Shown: piece by piece, positions 25,401 to 37,400 of the stretch
Position numbering within the stretch: the first letter of the stretch is position 1
Layout: each line of letters starts with the position of its first letter
Source: Sitta carolinensis
Lineage: Eukaryota; Chordata; Aves; Passeriformes; Sittidae
DNA length: 64,000 bases
Assembly: GCA_032173965.1 (NCBI GenBank)
Contig: JAVUNC010000004.1
Location: forward strand, 2,122,501-2,186,500
Direction of reading: 5' to 3'
Translations under genes and position numbers: made by a program
Notes under the pieces: model-generated
What the model was told of the DNA's origin: nothing
Database searches by the model: none
The model's input: only the letters and a program-made list of their open reading frames with translations

Positions 25401-28400
25401 AGAGCCCAGCCTGTCATGCTGGTGAGCTTGAGGAGGAAAAGCATTTGTGCATCTCTCCCCAGGTCCAGAAGCACCAACATTAATCCTGAAGGAACATTTC
25501 TTCATCCCACAGATTCCACATGTGTATTATGGCCACCTCCTCAAGGAGCTCAGCAGAACACATTTGGTATTTCTGTGTCACTGAACACTTTGTGACTGAT
25601 GGCTCCAGTGCAAAGCCTTTGATTTCTTGTCACTCGGATGAAAATCCCTCAGAATTAACACCCAATATGCAGAAAGCTCAGTGGCATTTAAGAGAACAAA
25701 TCAGGCCAGAGCAGCCAAGAATTGCCCTGTGAATGCCAGGTATGGTTTAGCTAAGGCTGATACAATCCTAAAGGGACATTATCCCAAATTTCCACTGCTC
25801 TTCTCTTTGCTTTCCCATCCCCGGAGAGGAGTGGCTGAGCCCAAGGACCCTCCCATGGACAGTGTTATGGTCCCATCACAATTTAACAGCAGCTACTGGG
25901 AACTTCTGCAGCAAAACAGGGATTTAAATTCATTAAACAGAGCCTTAAATCAGTTTGGAGCACTCAGGATAAAATACTTCCACAAGGCATGCACGGAAAT
26001 GCAGGGAGAATTCCAAATTGCCCAGTACACAGCCCAAAAGAAAAGAATTAATTTTTAAAAGGTAACACCCCCTCCCCCCAAACAATATTCCTCTTGAAAA
26101 TTATTTTTAAATTGAGGGCAAAGTCATTAATCACTCAAATACAAAATCTCCTGCCTTTCCCCAAGGAGATCTGAAATAAGTGCAAGTTAATTTGTTGGGT
26201 TTTTTGGTGTTTGCTCATTTTCTTCTCTAAATACACTCTCTATTTAAATATTAACCCAAACAACCCCCTCTTATTCCACATTCCATATGTGGAACATTCC
26301 AGCCCAGAACAAGACTTCAGAATTCCCCATTTCTAGTGCAATTTATACAAAAATTAACCACACCATTTCCTGTGCAGCTAAATTACTTCGTTTCTAGGTC
26401 CTGGCAGATTAAAAGAGCAATTCATATCCATTTTTAAGTTAGTTTATGAAGAAATTCGAGTGGTTTGAAACTTCCAAAGCCAGTTTTCCACGCTCATTCT
26501 CATCAAAAATTATTTGTATTTGAGGATGACAGGGAAAACTGAGCTCAGAAAAATCAAACACCAACAACTGAGTCACAAGGAGACACATGAGCTCTGCTGT
26601 GGAGCTCTGCTGATTGTGGCATCCAAACGATTTTTCACTTGAAACTCTGAAAAAAAAAAAAAAAAAAGGCCTTCAAGATGTTAAAGGAGGTTCTCTGAGG
26701 CCACATTATTTACATTTGATTAAGGAATGTCAGTTCTAGCAATTATACTGTGCACCAGGCCCATCCATGAAACTGTTATTTTTTAATGGACTGCCAGAAA
26801 AGGGGTTTTGTCTATTTAGAAAGCCTTTCATTAACTGCATTTCATTAGTTTTTAAGATTAATTTCGATGTCTGCATCAGAAGGTGGAAGGGAAAGAAGTG
26901 ACAGCTGCCCTCTTATGTGGAAATTCAAAGAGTTTATATATTTTTTTTTTTTTTAAATAAATTTGTGACTTAAGATCTCTCTCTCAAACCACATGCTAAC
27001 AAAAAGACATCTGAGCATCCAGAAAGATTCTTGGATAGGAAGGTGACCAAAATCCACTCACCAAACTGGCCACAGGAATTTCCTTCTGCCACAGCAATGC
27101 CAAAAAACCCAGAAACTGGAATTTAATATACCATTTTTAATGTCAGCACCCAGAAATGTGATTACACAGGCAGTTCCTGGAGAGCCAGGGGGTCACAAGG
27201 GAAAAAAAAAAAAAAAGACCAGGAATTCTGCTTGGTGCACACTGGAAGAGCCTCAGCATGTGAATAAAAACGAGGAGTTTCAGTTCCTACATAATATAAT
27301 TAAGCACAGACAGATGAAATTCTGCTTCTCCCTCTACCTGCATAATTTACACAAGGATTTTAAGCTTCTCCCCATCACCACTGAGGGCCAGGAGGCTCCA
27401 AAATCTTGCACTCTGTGGTTCCCCAGCTTTTTTCAAGATTAGGCTGAGAAAATAAAAAGCAATTCCAGCCATCGAGAAAGGTTTAAATCGCTGGCTTTTT
27501 CTTTTTTTTTTCTTTTTTTTTTTTTTATTTACAGACTACTGGCAATTAATTTAAAGGCACCAGATAAAGGAGAAAATAGGCATTTTCTAACTTTAAAGTA
27601 TATAAACAGCTTCATCAGAACCCAATCTTTTAGGTACATAAACAGCTTCATCGGAAGCCGTTCTGCGAGTTACATAAAGAATCCTATTATGCCAAATTAA
27701 TTCAATCTAACTAATTAGAGAGCAGGAAGTTCTTTCAATTATTTTATGTGCTGTCTGAGAAACACACTTGAATACGAGAGCAGATTTCATTAATTGCGGT
27801 TCATTATTCTCCAGATTAGTTACTAAACTTGCAGCAGAAGGTCAAAGACAGCAATTTTGTTCACTGCCACCACCTTGACTGGGATGTCTCTGCCTTTTTT
27901 TTTTTTTTTTTAATTATTTTTGAAGCTCAAGCAACCACTCTAAACAAGGGAAGGCCACTTTGTAAAGGTAATTTTATGTGGGCTCGCTCGCTTTAACGTT
28001 GATGTTGCTCTAAGCAATGGGCAGCACTGAAATAAAAAGCTGCTAAGGTAATTTTTAAAGTGTGTTTTTATAATGACTGATGGGGACTGATCTCCTTTTT
28101 GACAAGCAGGGGATCAGAGATTTGGTACCACACCCACCTGGAATAGTCATGGTGAACTTAACTTCAACTCCAAACCTGGAAAAAGGTTCAGTGCTGCTCC
28201 TTTGGAAATTTGCTTTTCATGGAATCATGGAATGTCCTGAGCTGCCAGGGACCCATAAAGATCACGGAGTCCAACCCCTGGCCCTGCACAGACACCCCCA
28301 AATCCCACCCCGAGAGTCCCCCTAGAGCTGTGGCAGCCTTGGGAATGTCCCCATTCCCTGGGGAGCAGTTCCAGAGTCTGACACCCTCTGGGGGAAGAAC

Positions 28401-31400
28401 CTTTTCCCAAAATCCAACCTGTACCTCCCCCTATCTCAGCTTCCAGCCCAGGAAAGGAGAATTCAGACCTTTCCCTCCCCTTTGTCATTTCCATTCCTGA
28501 ACCCTGCTCTCCCAAATTGTTGTTTACAGCAACAAAACTCCAGTGAAGGGTCAAATTCCTTTGCAATTAAAGCAAAGAAGTCCTTTAGGCTTTGCCTCTC
28601 CCTTACAGTTTTTTTAATTTACCACCCACTTCTCCCACCTTGCACGTTCTTTTAAGTCCCCTAGCACTGTGCACTGGAATTCCCTGCCCCCCAGACCTAG
28701 AGGTGCTGTTCTGTATTCCCTGAGGCTCAGGAGGATCATTTTTGAGTCCCCTCTGTGGCACAGTTTCTCCAGTTCCACAGGAATTCCTGCCTGCCTGGCA
28801 GTGTCCCCCCGTGTCCCCCAGCCATCCCTCCCCACCTCCAGCTCAACTCCCCTGCCCACATTTGCATCCTCAGGAAGAAGCAGCACAGGAGATTATGGGA
28901 TGGGATTTTCATGATCCTCAAAAACCAGACTTGCTGCAAAGGCACCTCTTTCTTTTTGTGCTGCACAGAAGAGGCTGGAGCTGATTCTGGGGCAATTCCT
29001 TCAGGTTTTTGTTTCTCTCTTCTGTGCATCTTTCCTTAGGTTGGGATTTTGGGAAAAGGCTTTTTTCCCAAAGGGTGCTGGGGTGCTGGAGGAGCTCCCC
29101 AGGGAATGGTGACATTCCCAAAGCTGCCAAAGCTTTGGACAATGCTCTCAGGGCCAGGGTGGGATTGTTGGGGTGTCAGTGCAAGGTCAGGGGCTGGATC
29201 AATGTTCCCTGTGGATCTCTCCACCCCAGGATATTCCACAATTCCCTGGGATTGCTGGCAGCAGTGAAGAAGCCCCATTTCCCTACGGAGAGAGCTGCGA
29301 GGAATTCTCAAAACCTCTCAAACCAGGGAGGTGCATTTGCAATGCAGCTGATTTGTTCCATTGCAAAAGCTGAAAGGAGAGAATAATTCTAACATTTCAT
29401 TCCATTACACAGATCCACAGGTCATGGAAACCCTGGGCTGCTCTCCAGTGCAAGCTCTGAAGCCTCATGTACTCCTCTCCTTTTTTAAAAAACAAAGCAT
29501 TAATAGCATTTCCCCATCTATTAAAAATCCTTGAGATCACGACCTGGTTGACTTGCCACAGTAATCCATAACATAAACTAAAATCTCATTAAAGAGATGT
29601 CTCTGTAGTTGAAAACTTGATTTCTAGACAAATCATCCCTGACTGATCTTGAACAGGAAAGGAGTGGGAACAGGTGGTTAGACTAGAGGCAGGAAATGAG
29701 GCCTCGTTTCTCCTCTCAGCTCTCACTGATTCACTGAGGATTCAAGAAGGTGTGAAAGGCTCTCACTGCAATTGTAAGAGCACCTATTTGCATCTTTCCA
29801 TACCCAAATACCTTTAAAGAAAGTCACCACCTTCATTTTAATTCTCTGCAGTTCATAGATGAGGAGGTTTGTACAATTCCAGCCTCAGCACCAAGCGAAA
29901 GGCAACACGAAAATGTAAAATGAATCCCCAATCAAGCTAAAAATATTTTAAAACTCCTCATTCTTATTTGTGCTACATGTGCCAGAAATTACTTTAAAAA
30001 AAAATCTTTGTGTTAGCAGATTTATTTTTGCTCTATCTAGTTAATATTGTACTGTATTTCTATTATTCCAAAACTCCTGGGATGTTCTTTTAACAGCAAA
30101 TTTAGTTGTAGCAAACAAAATACCTGGATTCATCCACAAAAAAAAAGTTATTCAGGGATTTTAGGGTTTGTTTTGAGGAAGATATTCTTTAAAATATTTG
30201 CCTGCATGGCAAGAGGTGAGGAAAAGTCTGAGTTAATAAGTGATGAGCTTCCAGAAGTCCAGGCCAAGCAAGGGGGTGAGAGCAGAGCCAGCAAGGACAG
30301 AACAGATTCCCAAAAACTTTCACACGAGATCTGGCTCCAGATTCAGCTTCACAGCAGTTTGTTAAACCTTCAGAATTTCCTCTAGAGGGAAATATTCCTT
30401 TATAAAATCAACTACAGCCTCACAAATAAAGGAGAGGATATGGTTTTGTAGTGGGATTCTCTATTTCATCTTAAAGTACAGAAGTGTTTTTTCAGTCAGC
30501 TTGACCGTGCATCAACTTCTGCTCAGAGCACAGAAGCCACATCTGGAGCAGGTGGGAGCTTTGCAGCACAACATCCCAAAGAAAAAAAAGGGAAATCAAA
30601 TGCTTCCCTGACATGTGGAATGGATAAGAATGAACAAAAGCAACTGCCCCAAGTACACAGGAAAAAGATGGTAAAAGGCAACATGAGCTGGGTGAGGGGT
30701 GGGAGGGGATGTGAAATAAGGAAATAAAAATAGAATTACATTTTCCTCCTGGCAATACACAAACAACACTAAGTGCCCTTCATAAATTTCACCATTGTTG
30801 CTGCGAGTGGGAGGCCCATAAATCACCCTGGGAGTGGAGCTGGCACTTGTAAAAAGCCAAGTGTGTGTCAATAAGATCCAGCAGCTCCACTATCCCTGGA
30901 CAGGATGGAGGGGAAATGGATCACGAGGCTTTGCTGTGCCTAAAAGCTTGGTTTGCTCTGCCACAACTTTTATAAAACAGCTCTCTGCCAGCAAGCCCAG
31001 CAGCACTCACCAATATTGGATTTCGTGGGTGATTTAAAGCTTTACCTGCTGTGCTATGGGGGAGCTCTGCCTGCCCTTTTTCTCATCTCTAACAGGGAAC
31101 AGGGACTTCAGCAGCTTTGGCATCTGAGGCACCAAGGACTTGACAGGACTCAGGTAGGAAGCAGCCAGGCTACCAATACCTGTTGGGGAAAAAAAATATT
31201 AATACATGAAAAGAGTTATTCTTTGGAGAAAGTGGGGGAAAAAAAAAAACCCAAAGCTGACCTAAAATCCTCTATAAAAATGTAAAAAACTTCTTTTTAG
31301 TGTAAGATGATTTCCAGGGTCGAAGAATCAGCCAAGGGAAAGCAGTCTCTGACTCTTTGTGACATTCAGGAGCTGCAGTGACCTCATCCCACATTTAGGA

Positions 31401-34400
31401 TGCTCCCTGAACTGTAGGAGAGTCCTTAGGTGGACAAGGAGAATTTTCTGAGGAAGAGTCCTGCCTGGATCAGGAGAGTTTTCTGAGCTCTAGGAGAGCC
31501 CTTTCCTGGGTCAGGAGAGTTTTCTGAGCTGAGGAAGAGCCCTTTGTTGGATCAGGAGAGTTTTCTGAGCTGAGGAAGAGCCCTTTGTTGGATCAGGAGA
31601 GTTTTCTGAGCTCTAGGAGAGCCCTTTGTTGGATCAGGAGAGTTTTCTGAGCTGAGGAATGGCCCTTACCTGGGTCAGGAGAGTTTTTTGAGCTGAGGAA
31701 GAGCCCTTTCCTGGGTCAGAAGAGTTTTTTGAGCTGAGGAAGAGCCCTTTCCTGAGTCAGAAGAGTTTTCTGAGCTGAGGAACGGCCCTTACCTGGGTCA
31801 GGAGAGTGGTTCTGCTGCCCAGAGCCTGGCAGGGAGGTACGAGATGGACTAATGCCTCTACTGGAGTTTGTGGCACCTTGGGACACATCTTGCTGACTCT
31901 CCCATCGACCCTAAAGGGGGAAAAAAAAGGTGTTTTTCCAAGTTAGCCCAACAGCAGGAGCACAGCAATCCTGACACACCCTGCACAGCCCCTCTGCCAA
32001 GCTCAGAGTGCCAGAGCTGAGGAAAGACCCTTCCCCAGAGGAGTTTTTAGTTGACAGACCCAGCCCTGCAAAGATGAGCACCCTCAGCATCACAAAGGCA
32101 CAGAAAAAGTTTATTTCTAGACCTCATAGCTGTATTATTTCTGTATCACATAGAATACTACATATTACATAGCTGTAACATTTCACTCCACTGTGCTGCT
32201 GTGCTTTGGAAGCTGAGTATGTTACAACCAGGAGAAAATAATATGGTGCTGCCTGCCAAAAATTCCTGAATATTTTGTGGATCTACTCAGGAGTAGAGGG
32301 AGCAGTGCCAGGAAAAAGGGTGAGGACAGAGTTTTAAACAAGAGAAGAAAATACAAGACCTAAAGGCTGGATGTTTGTGCCTGGAGTCAGAGAAGGGAGG
32401 AGTTAAACAGATCAAGAGGAAGCAACCGTGGCACTGCAAAGTTTTCTGAGAGCCTGGGAAAGAGAAAGCTCCTGTGGACAGCAGGAGCCACAAAAAAGAT
32501 TGGGACAGGTTAGGGTTTTGAAGATGAAATAGGATTATTATCAGTCCTACAAGAGCCCGGTGCAGATGAGGAAGAAACAGTGACAGAGGAAAGAGCAGCT
32601 CCTTTGCCTTCCCAAGATCCCAGGGTTCCCTGGTTGGGTTTTCCCACGGATCCCCCACACCATTCTGCACACGAGGGGGGATTTCTCTTGCTTTTACAAA
32701 GGTCCACCGTGGTTTTGGAACTTTCCTCTCAAGCTCACAGCCAGAAACTGGCTCAGTGACAAAGCCTCTTGGCTAACAGAGACAATCCCCTGGCCACTGT
32801 TTCACATCAGAATGTGTCAGGAATCTATGTGTCAAAATCCATTTTTCATTCATTCCCTCATCTTGCTAGATAAACTAATTTATAAATAAAATAAATATAT
32901 ATTTTAAAAATTTAAATAAATAAATATTTTTTTTCTGCTATGATTACTCCAAGTGACTGGCCAGGGTTGTGTCTCTGCTGGAAGTTTCATGTGCATGCAG
33001 GACAGGGCTTGGTTTTGCTTCATCAAACTGAGTGTGCAGAGCTGGAAGGGAAACCAAAATTCTGTGGGGTTGTCTGAGGGAGGCACACATGCAAAAGCAG
33101 TTCCTTCTCATTTACCTAATTTATAGGAGACCTGAAGGCAACTCAATACCTGTTTATGAACCTATGGGTCAAAAAAGTCCAGTCTCAGACTCTTCAAGAA
33201 GCCTCAGGCTCTTGTGGGAAAGTGTTGTCCTGTTCAGCTCAGGATGAGCTTGCACAGCTTCACCTTTCCACAATTACAGGATGGTGCAGCCAAACTGAGA
33301 AAAACTGAAGTCTAACCCCTTTTTTTTTTTTTTTGTAAAGAGTTTTGCTATGGCTGGTGCAAAAAATCTGGATTTTATTGCACACCTGAATTTTGCCCGT
33401 GTTTTAAAAGAAGTAATGGGAAGAGAAATACTTTCCCAGTAAAATGGTGCAGGAGTTACAAGGGATGGAAGAACCTGCTGCAAGCCAGACCATAAGTTTC
33501 ATGCATTATTTCCTGGAGGAAGAGGGGGGAAAATGTGCTTTTTCAAGAAACTCCCTTCTATTGGATGCAAGGAATTAATCTGACCTTGAACATAAAAACG
33601 ACAGGCAGCCAAACTGTTCTTAACTGGAACTCGAAGTCATGAATGCTTCACAAATAACAAATAAGCCAGGATAGGAGCAATAGATTTCTCCAATGGGTAG
33701 AAGGTCACGGTGAGCAGCCCAGGGCAAGAATCATTTCCATCTGGATCTATAAGTCAGTCCCAGGGAAGCTCTCCTGCTCGGAATAGCAAGTAACCTCACC
33801 TGGGCAGAGCAGGACCTCAGCCCTCCTGCCCCAGGTACAGCCACTGCTGCAGCTGGGAAGACAAATCTGGGATAACTGGTGGATGGCTGAGGTCACTGAG
33901 GCAGCCTGAAAGTCAAGCTGATGGAGGCCAGGCTATTTTTGAGGACTTTGGTGTTAAACCCTCCTTGAAAGCTTCCTGCTCTGCCCAAGCCTCCGATTCC
34001 AGCATTCTCTTTGACCTGCAGCTCATTTATGTCTTACACACATCCAAGAATCACGTCTGAGGCTGGAAAATTCCACAAAATGCTTCCATGAAATCATCTT
34101 TCCCACTCCTCATCCCCAAACTCTGTTTTGTTTTTCTTTTTGGCCTTTGTGTTTTTCTGTTAGTGCAGATTTTGCTCAGGTGGCCTTACCATGTGCAGAG
34201 ATTAATTAAAAAACAGAAGACTCAAACCACTGAGCAAGACTCGATCTTGAAATATTGGTTTTGTTGCCTCCTGGCCTCGTCTGCCATCAGCCTGGTAGAT
34301 GTTGGCACTGGATTAGGAAAAAGTGCTATGGAAGAGTGGAAGGCATCTGAAAGCTTCATTTTTGGAGAATATAAGGTTTGATTTGTGATAATTCGGATCC

Positions 34401-37400
34401 TGAACTAGGGATCCACCTAAAGACAAATGGATCAAGGTGACACATCTTGAACTGAGCCCAAGTGCTTTGGAGACCACAGGAAAAGAAGAAACAAAGAATA
34501 TTACAAATACTCCAGAGTATTGTAGCTTACTAGAACAGGGACTCAGTGCAGCTAAATAATTTTCTGAGTCATGATCTGTTGAGTCAGAAGTGCCCTTCAC
34601 TGTTCCAAGAGAAAAATTATTTCAGGCAAATATCTTGACTTTCTAACCCTGTTTGGGGAATGCTGAAAAAATGGAGTAGGTGAGAACCTGCAGGACATTT
34701 TCAGAATATTCATCCTGCACAGAATGCAGCATCTGGTGACTTTTCCTGCAGGAAAAGGCTTTTTTCTCAGGATCTTTCAGAAATTTTGCTTCAGCCTTGA
34801 TACCATGGAAAACTACTTTTTCTAAATAATTTTAAGTGTTTTGCCAGGCTAAATAAAGTGAAGGTCCCGAGAACAGGAATGAGAAAAGGATTTGTGTGGT
34901 TCTTTGCTGAAGGCATGTTGGGTTTTTGAATTACACTTGCTTTGGAGAGAGTGCAGAGATCACAGTTTTAGCCTGAAGGTCAGATTTGTGACCCTCAACT
35001 CCAAGATGACAACAAACCATCAAAATTAGGTTAATCAGGGCAACAGGTGGAGAAACATTCAGGAAAAAAATTACTGGAAACAACTGGAAGTATCAACTAC
35101 TGTGAAGAGGGAAAAGGTAATTTGGGAATGATTTTACTAAGCTGGATTGAAAGATAATCCATGTCAATCTCACTAAAATAAAAATAAAAATAATTATTAA
35201 CTATATTAACTTGATGAAGTTCCCAAGTTTCCCACCTGGATGTCATCCAGCACTGCCCTGTGTTGCTCTGTGCATTCACCAACTGCACCACCACAAGTTT
35301 TAAGTTATTTAAGTAAAGTTTTATTATTATTTAAGTGCTGTGCATCTTTTCTCTCTCAAGAAGGGTGGTGAGAGAAAGAGAGGAAGATTATAAATCATTT
35401 GCCCAGAGGAGTCATCGTTTCATGAATATATTTGCTCTCTGCCAAGAGCCCAAACAGAGGTCAAGTGATTTAATTTAACAAATCAAAGTAGCCACCAGAA
35501 GAATGCATGCCCCTTGATGTGTTTTAATGCAGAGTGTTTTATAAAGTGGTTTATTTTTATATTACCTTCTCCTTCTCCTCCTCTGCCTCCCCTTCTTTCA
35601 CACATTCCCCTATGAAAAACCCCAGGGAATTTATTTCATGCACAAAACCTTTAGGGCAGGTAGGGATCATCACTACCTAAGTGATCTGGAGGCTTTACCT
35701 GACAAATCTTTCCTTGAAGTTGACAGACCATTAAAATGCAGCCACTGGGTAAGAGAAATGAATAGTTCTTGTGTTTTATTATTTCAGCAGTTCAAAAAAG
35801 GCTTAGGAAAAGGTGACCACGGAGCACTGGAATACAAGCAAACAGCTGGGACACACAGCTGGGACAAAAGGCACTTGTTCTCATGAACAGCAGGATTATT
35901 CAAGTTCAATCTACAAGGTATCAATTTGCTGAAAAAAACCCTCTGGTTCCCAGAAAAACCTGAAGGTTGAAAGGCACCATCTTGTCACACTTAGATTTTG
36001 AGCTACAAATACTGGGCCTTTGGGAGAGGAAGGCCAGCTGTCCAAGACAAAAAGGTGTTTTAAGAGCAACTCGTGGTATTTTTCATCAATATGTGATTTA
36101 GTCTGATCTGTAAAACACCTCAGAGGTGCCTTCCATTCACTGTGCCTCTGCTTCACCCAATCTGGTCAACTCAGTTTTTAAATTCAGCGTCCAACTGAAT
36201 TAAAATAAATTAAATTTCCAACAAAAGCCCCCTTGCACATGAAAATTCACCCCCTGTATGTGATATCAAGACTAAGACACTCAGTACCCCTGCATCACCT
36301 GATGGGCAAGGAGAACTCAAACTCACCTCACTCTCCCCTAACCACATCTGCAGTGATAGCAGGAGTAAAAATTGCCTTTTTCTCATTTAAGCAAGCAGAC
36401 AGAACCTAGAGCTGAGGCCACGTGCAGTCCTGCTGACAATATGAAAGCCCAATAAACTCTTCTGAAGTAAATTCAGAATTTAAAAATTCCCAGGGGTGAC
36501 TTAAGTATTTCCCAGGAATGCACAGCTCAGTGTGAGAGTCACCCTGCTCCCTGGAACCTCTCTGTGCTCTCAGCACACTGGGATAATCTTTAAGGTGATT
36601 TTTCCCCAAAATGTGCCAATCCCACACCTCTGCTCCAGTCCTGGAGAGGGACTTTTCCAGCTCTTCAGGAGGATGTGACCACCCATCCACGTTTTTACTA
36701 CCAAAGTCTGAAGATGAATCCGTGCCCCGATTCTTGAAATTCCTGAGCTGCCTGTTGTAGTTGCATTGACACCGTTTCTAATTCTTATTTCAACTCATGT
36801 AATATTTTTACTTAATTGTTTAATAATCCTTTTTCTTTTACTGGGGAATGAGCCCTGGCTTTTCTGAGTGCTGGACAACAGAGCAGCATCCACATTCCAA
36901 ACTTTACCAGCACCAGACTCAGGAGCTCTTTCCACGAAGCTAAAAATCCATGGTAAAGGCAGCAGGGATGCAAGGAATAACAATTAGAGAGAGAAATAAA
37001 GTAATGGGATAAAAGTTAAAGAAAGGAATATTGTGGAATGTGCCAAGAGCTTCCATCAATATTCTGCACCCAGTTCAGGTGCTGTTACTGTCCTGTGGCT
37101 GCTTTTACATTAAATCACTTGTTTGGGATTGGCTTCTTATAATAAACAACGCCCAATCCCTGGTAAAATGACAATAAAATAACAAGCCATGACTGCTGGG
37201 GAAGACTTCTTTGCCACCAAATTTCTCATCAAGGGACAAAGACATCCAGCTTAACCAAAACTCTGCCTATCAAGCTTTTCTCAGGTCCTTTAAGCTAAAA
37301 TGGACAGTGAGGTTTGTGATGTCCGTGTGCTAGAGGGACATTTAAGGATTTGTTAAATATTTCACTGGGATTACAAAAACTTTTTCTTATCTTCTTCCTG

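Larger units (their letters stand above)
22507..31045 (-). other. KIF13B: KIF13B intron between exons w23 and w24 (8.5 kb)
   Basis: This is the longest intron in the window. It holds the CR1 fragments at 22,722, 24,810, 28,216 and 29,043, several poly-T/poly-A runs (about 26,651, 26,941, 27,514, 27,896) and the ATTA-rich blocks. From 29,250 to 31,045 and from 25,330 to 26,640 I see only unique AT-rich DNA. Confidence 0.8.

Noticed and set aside
24684..25505. 273-codon minus-strand open frame
   Set aside because: It is antisense to a CR1 fragment, low-complexity Ser/Pro-rich, with no splice or family support.
31426..31806. Regularly spaced repeats resembling a CRISPR array
   Set aside because: Units are head-to-tail with no unique spacers, and the genome is clearly vertebrate. 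This is a minisatellite.
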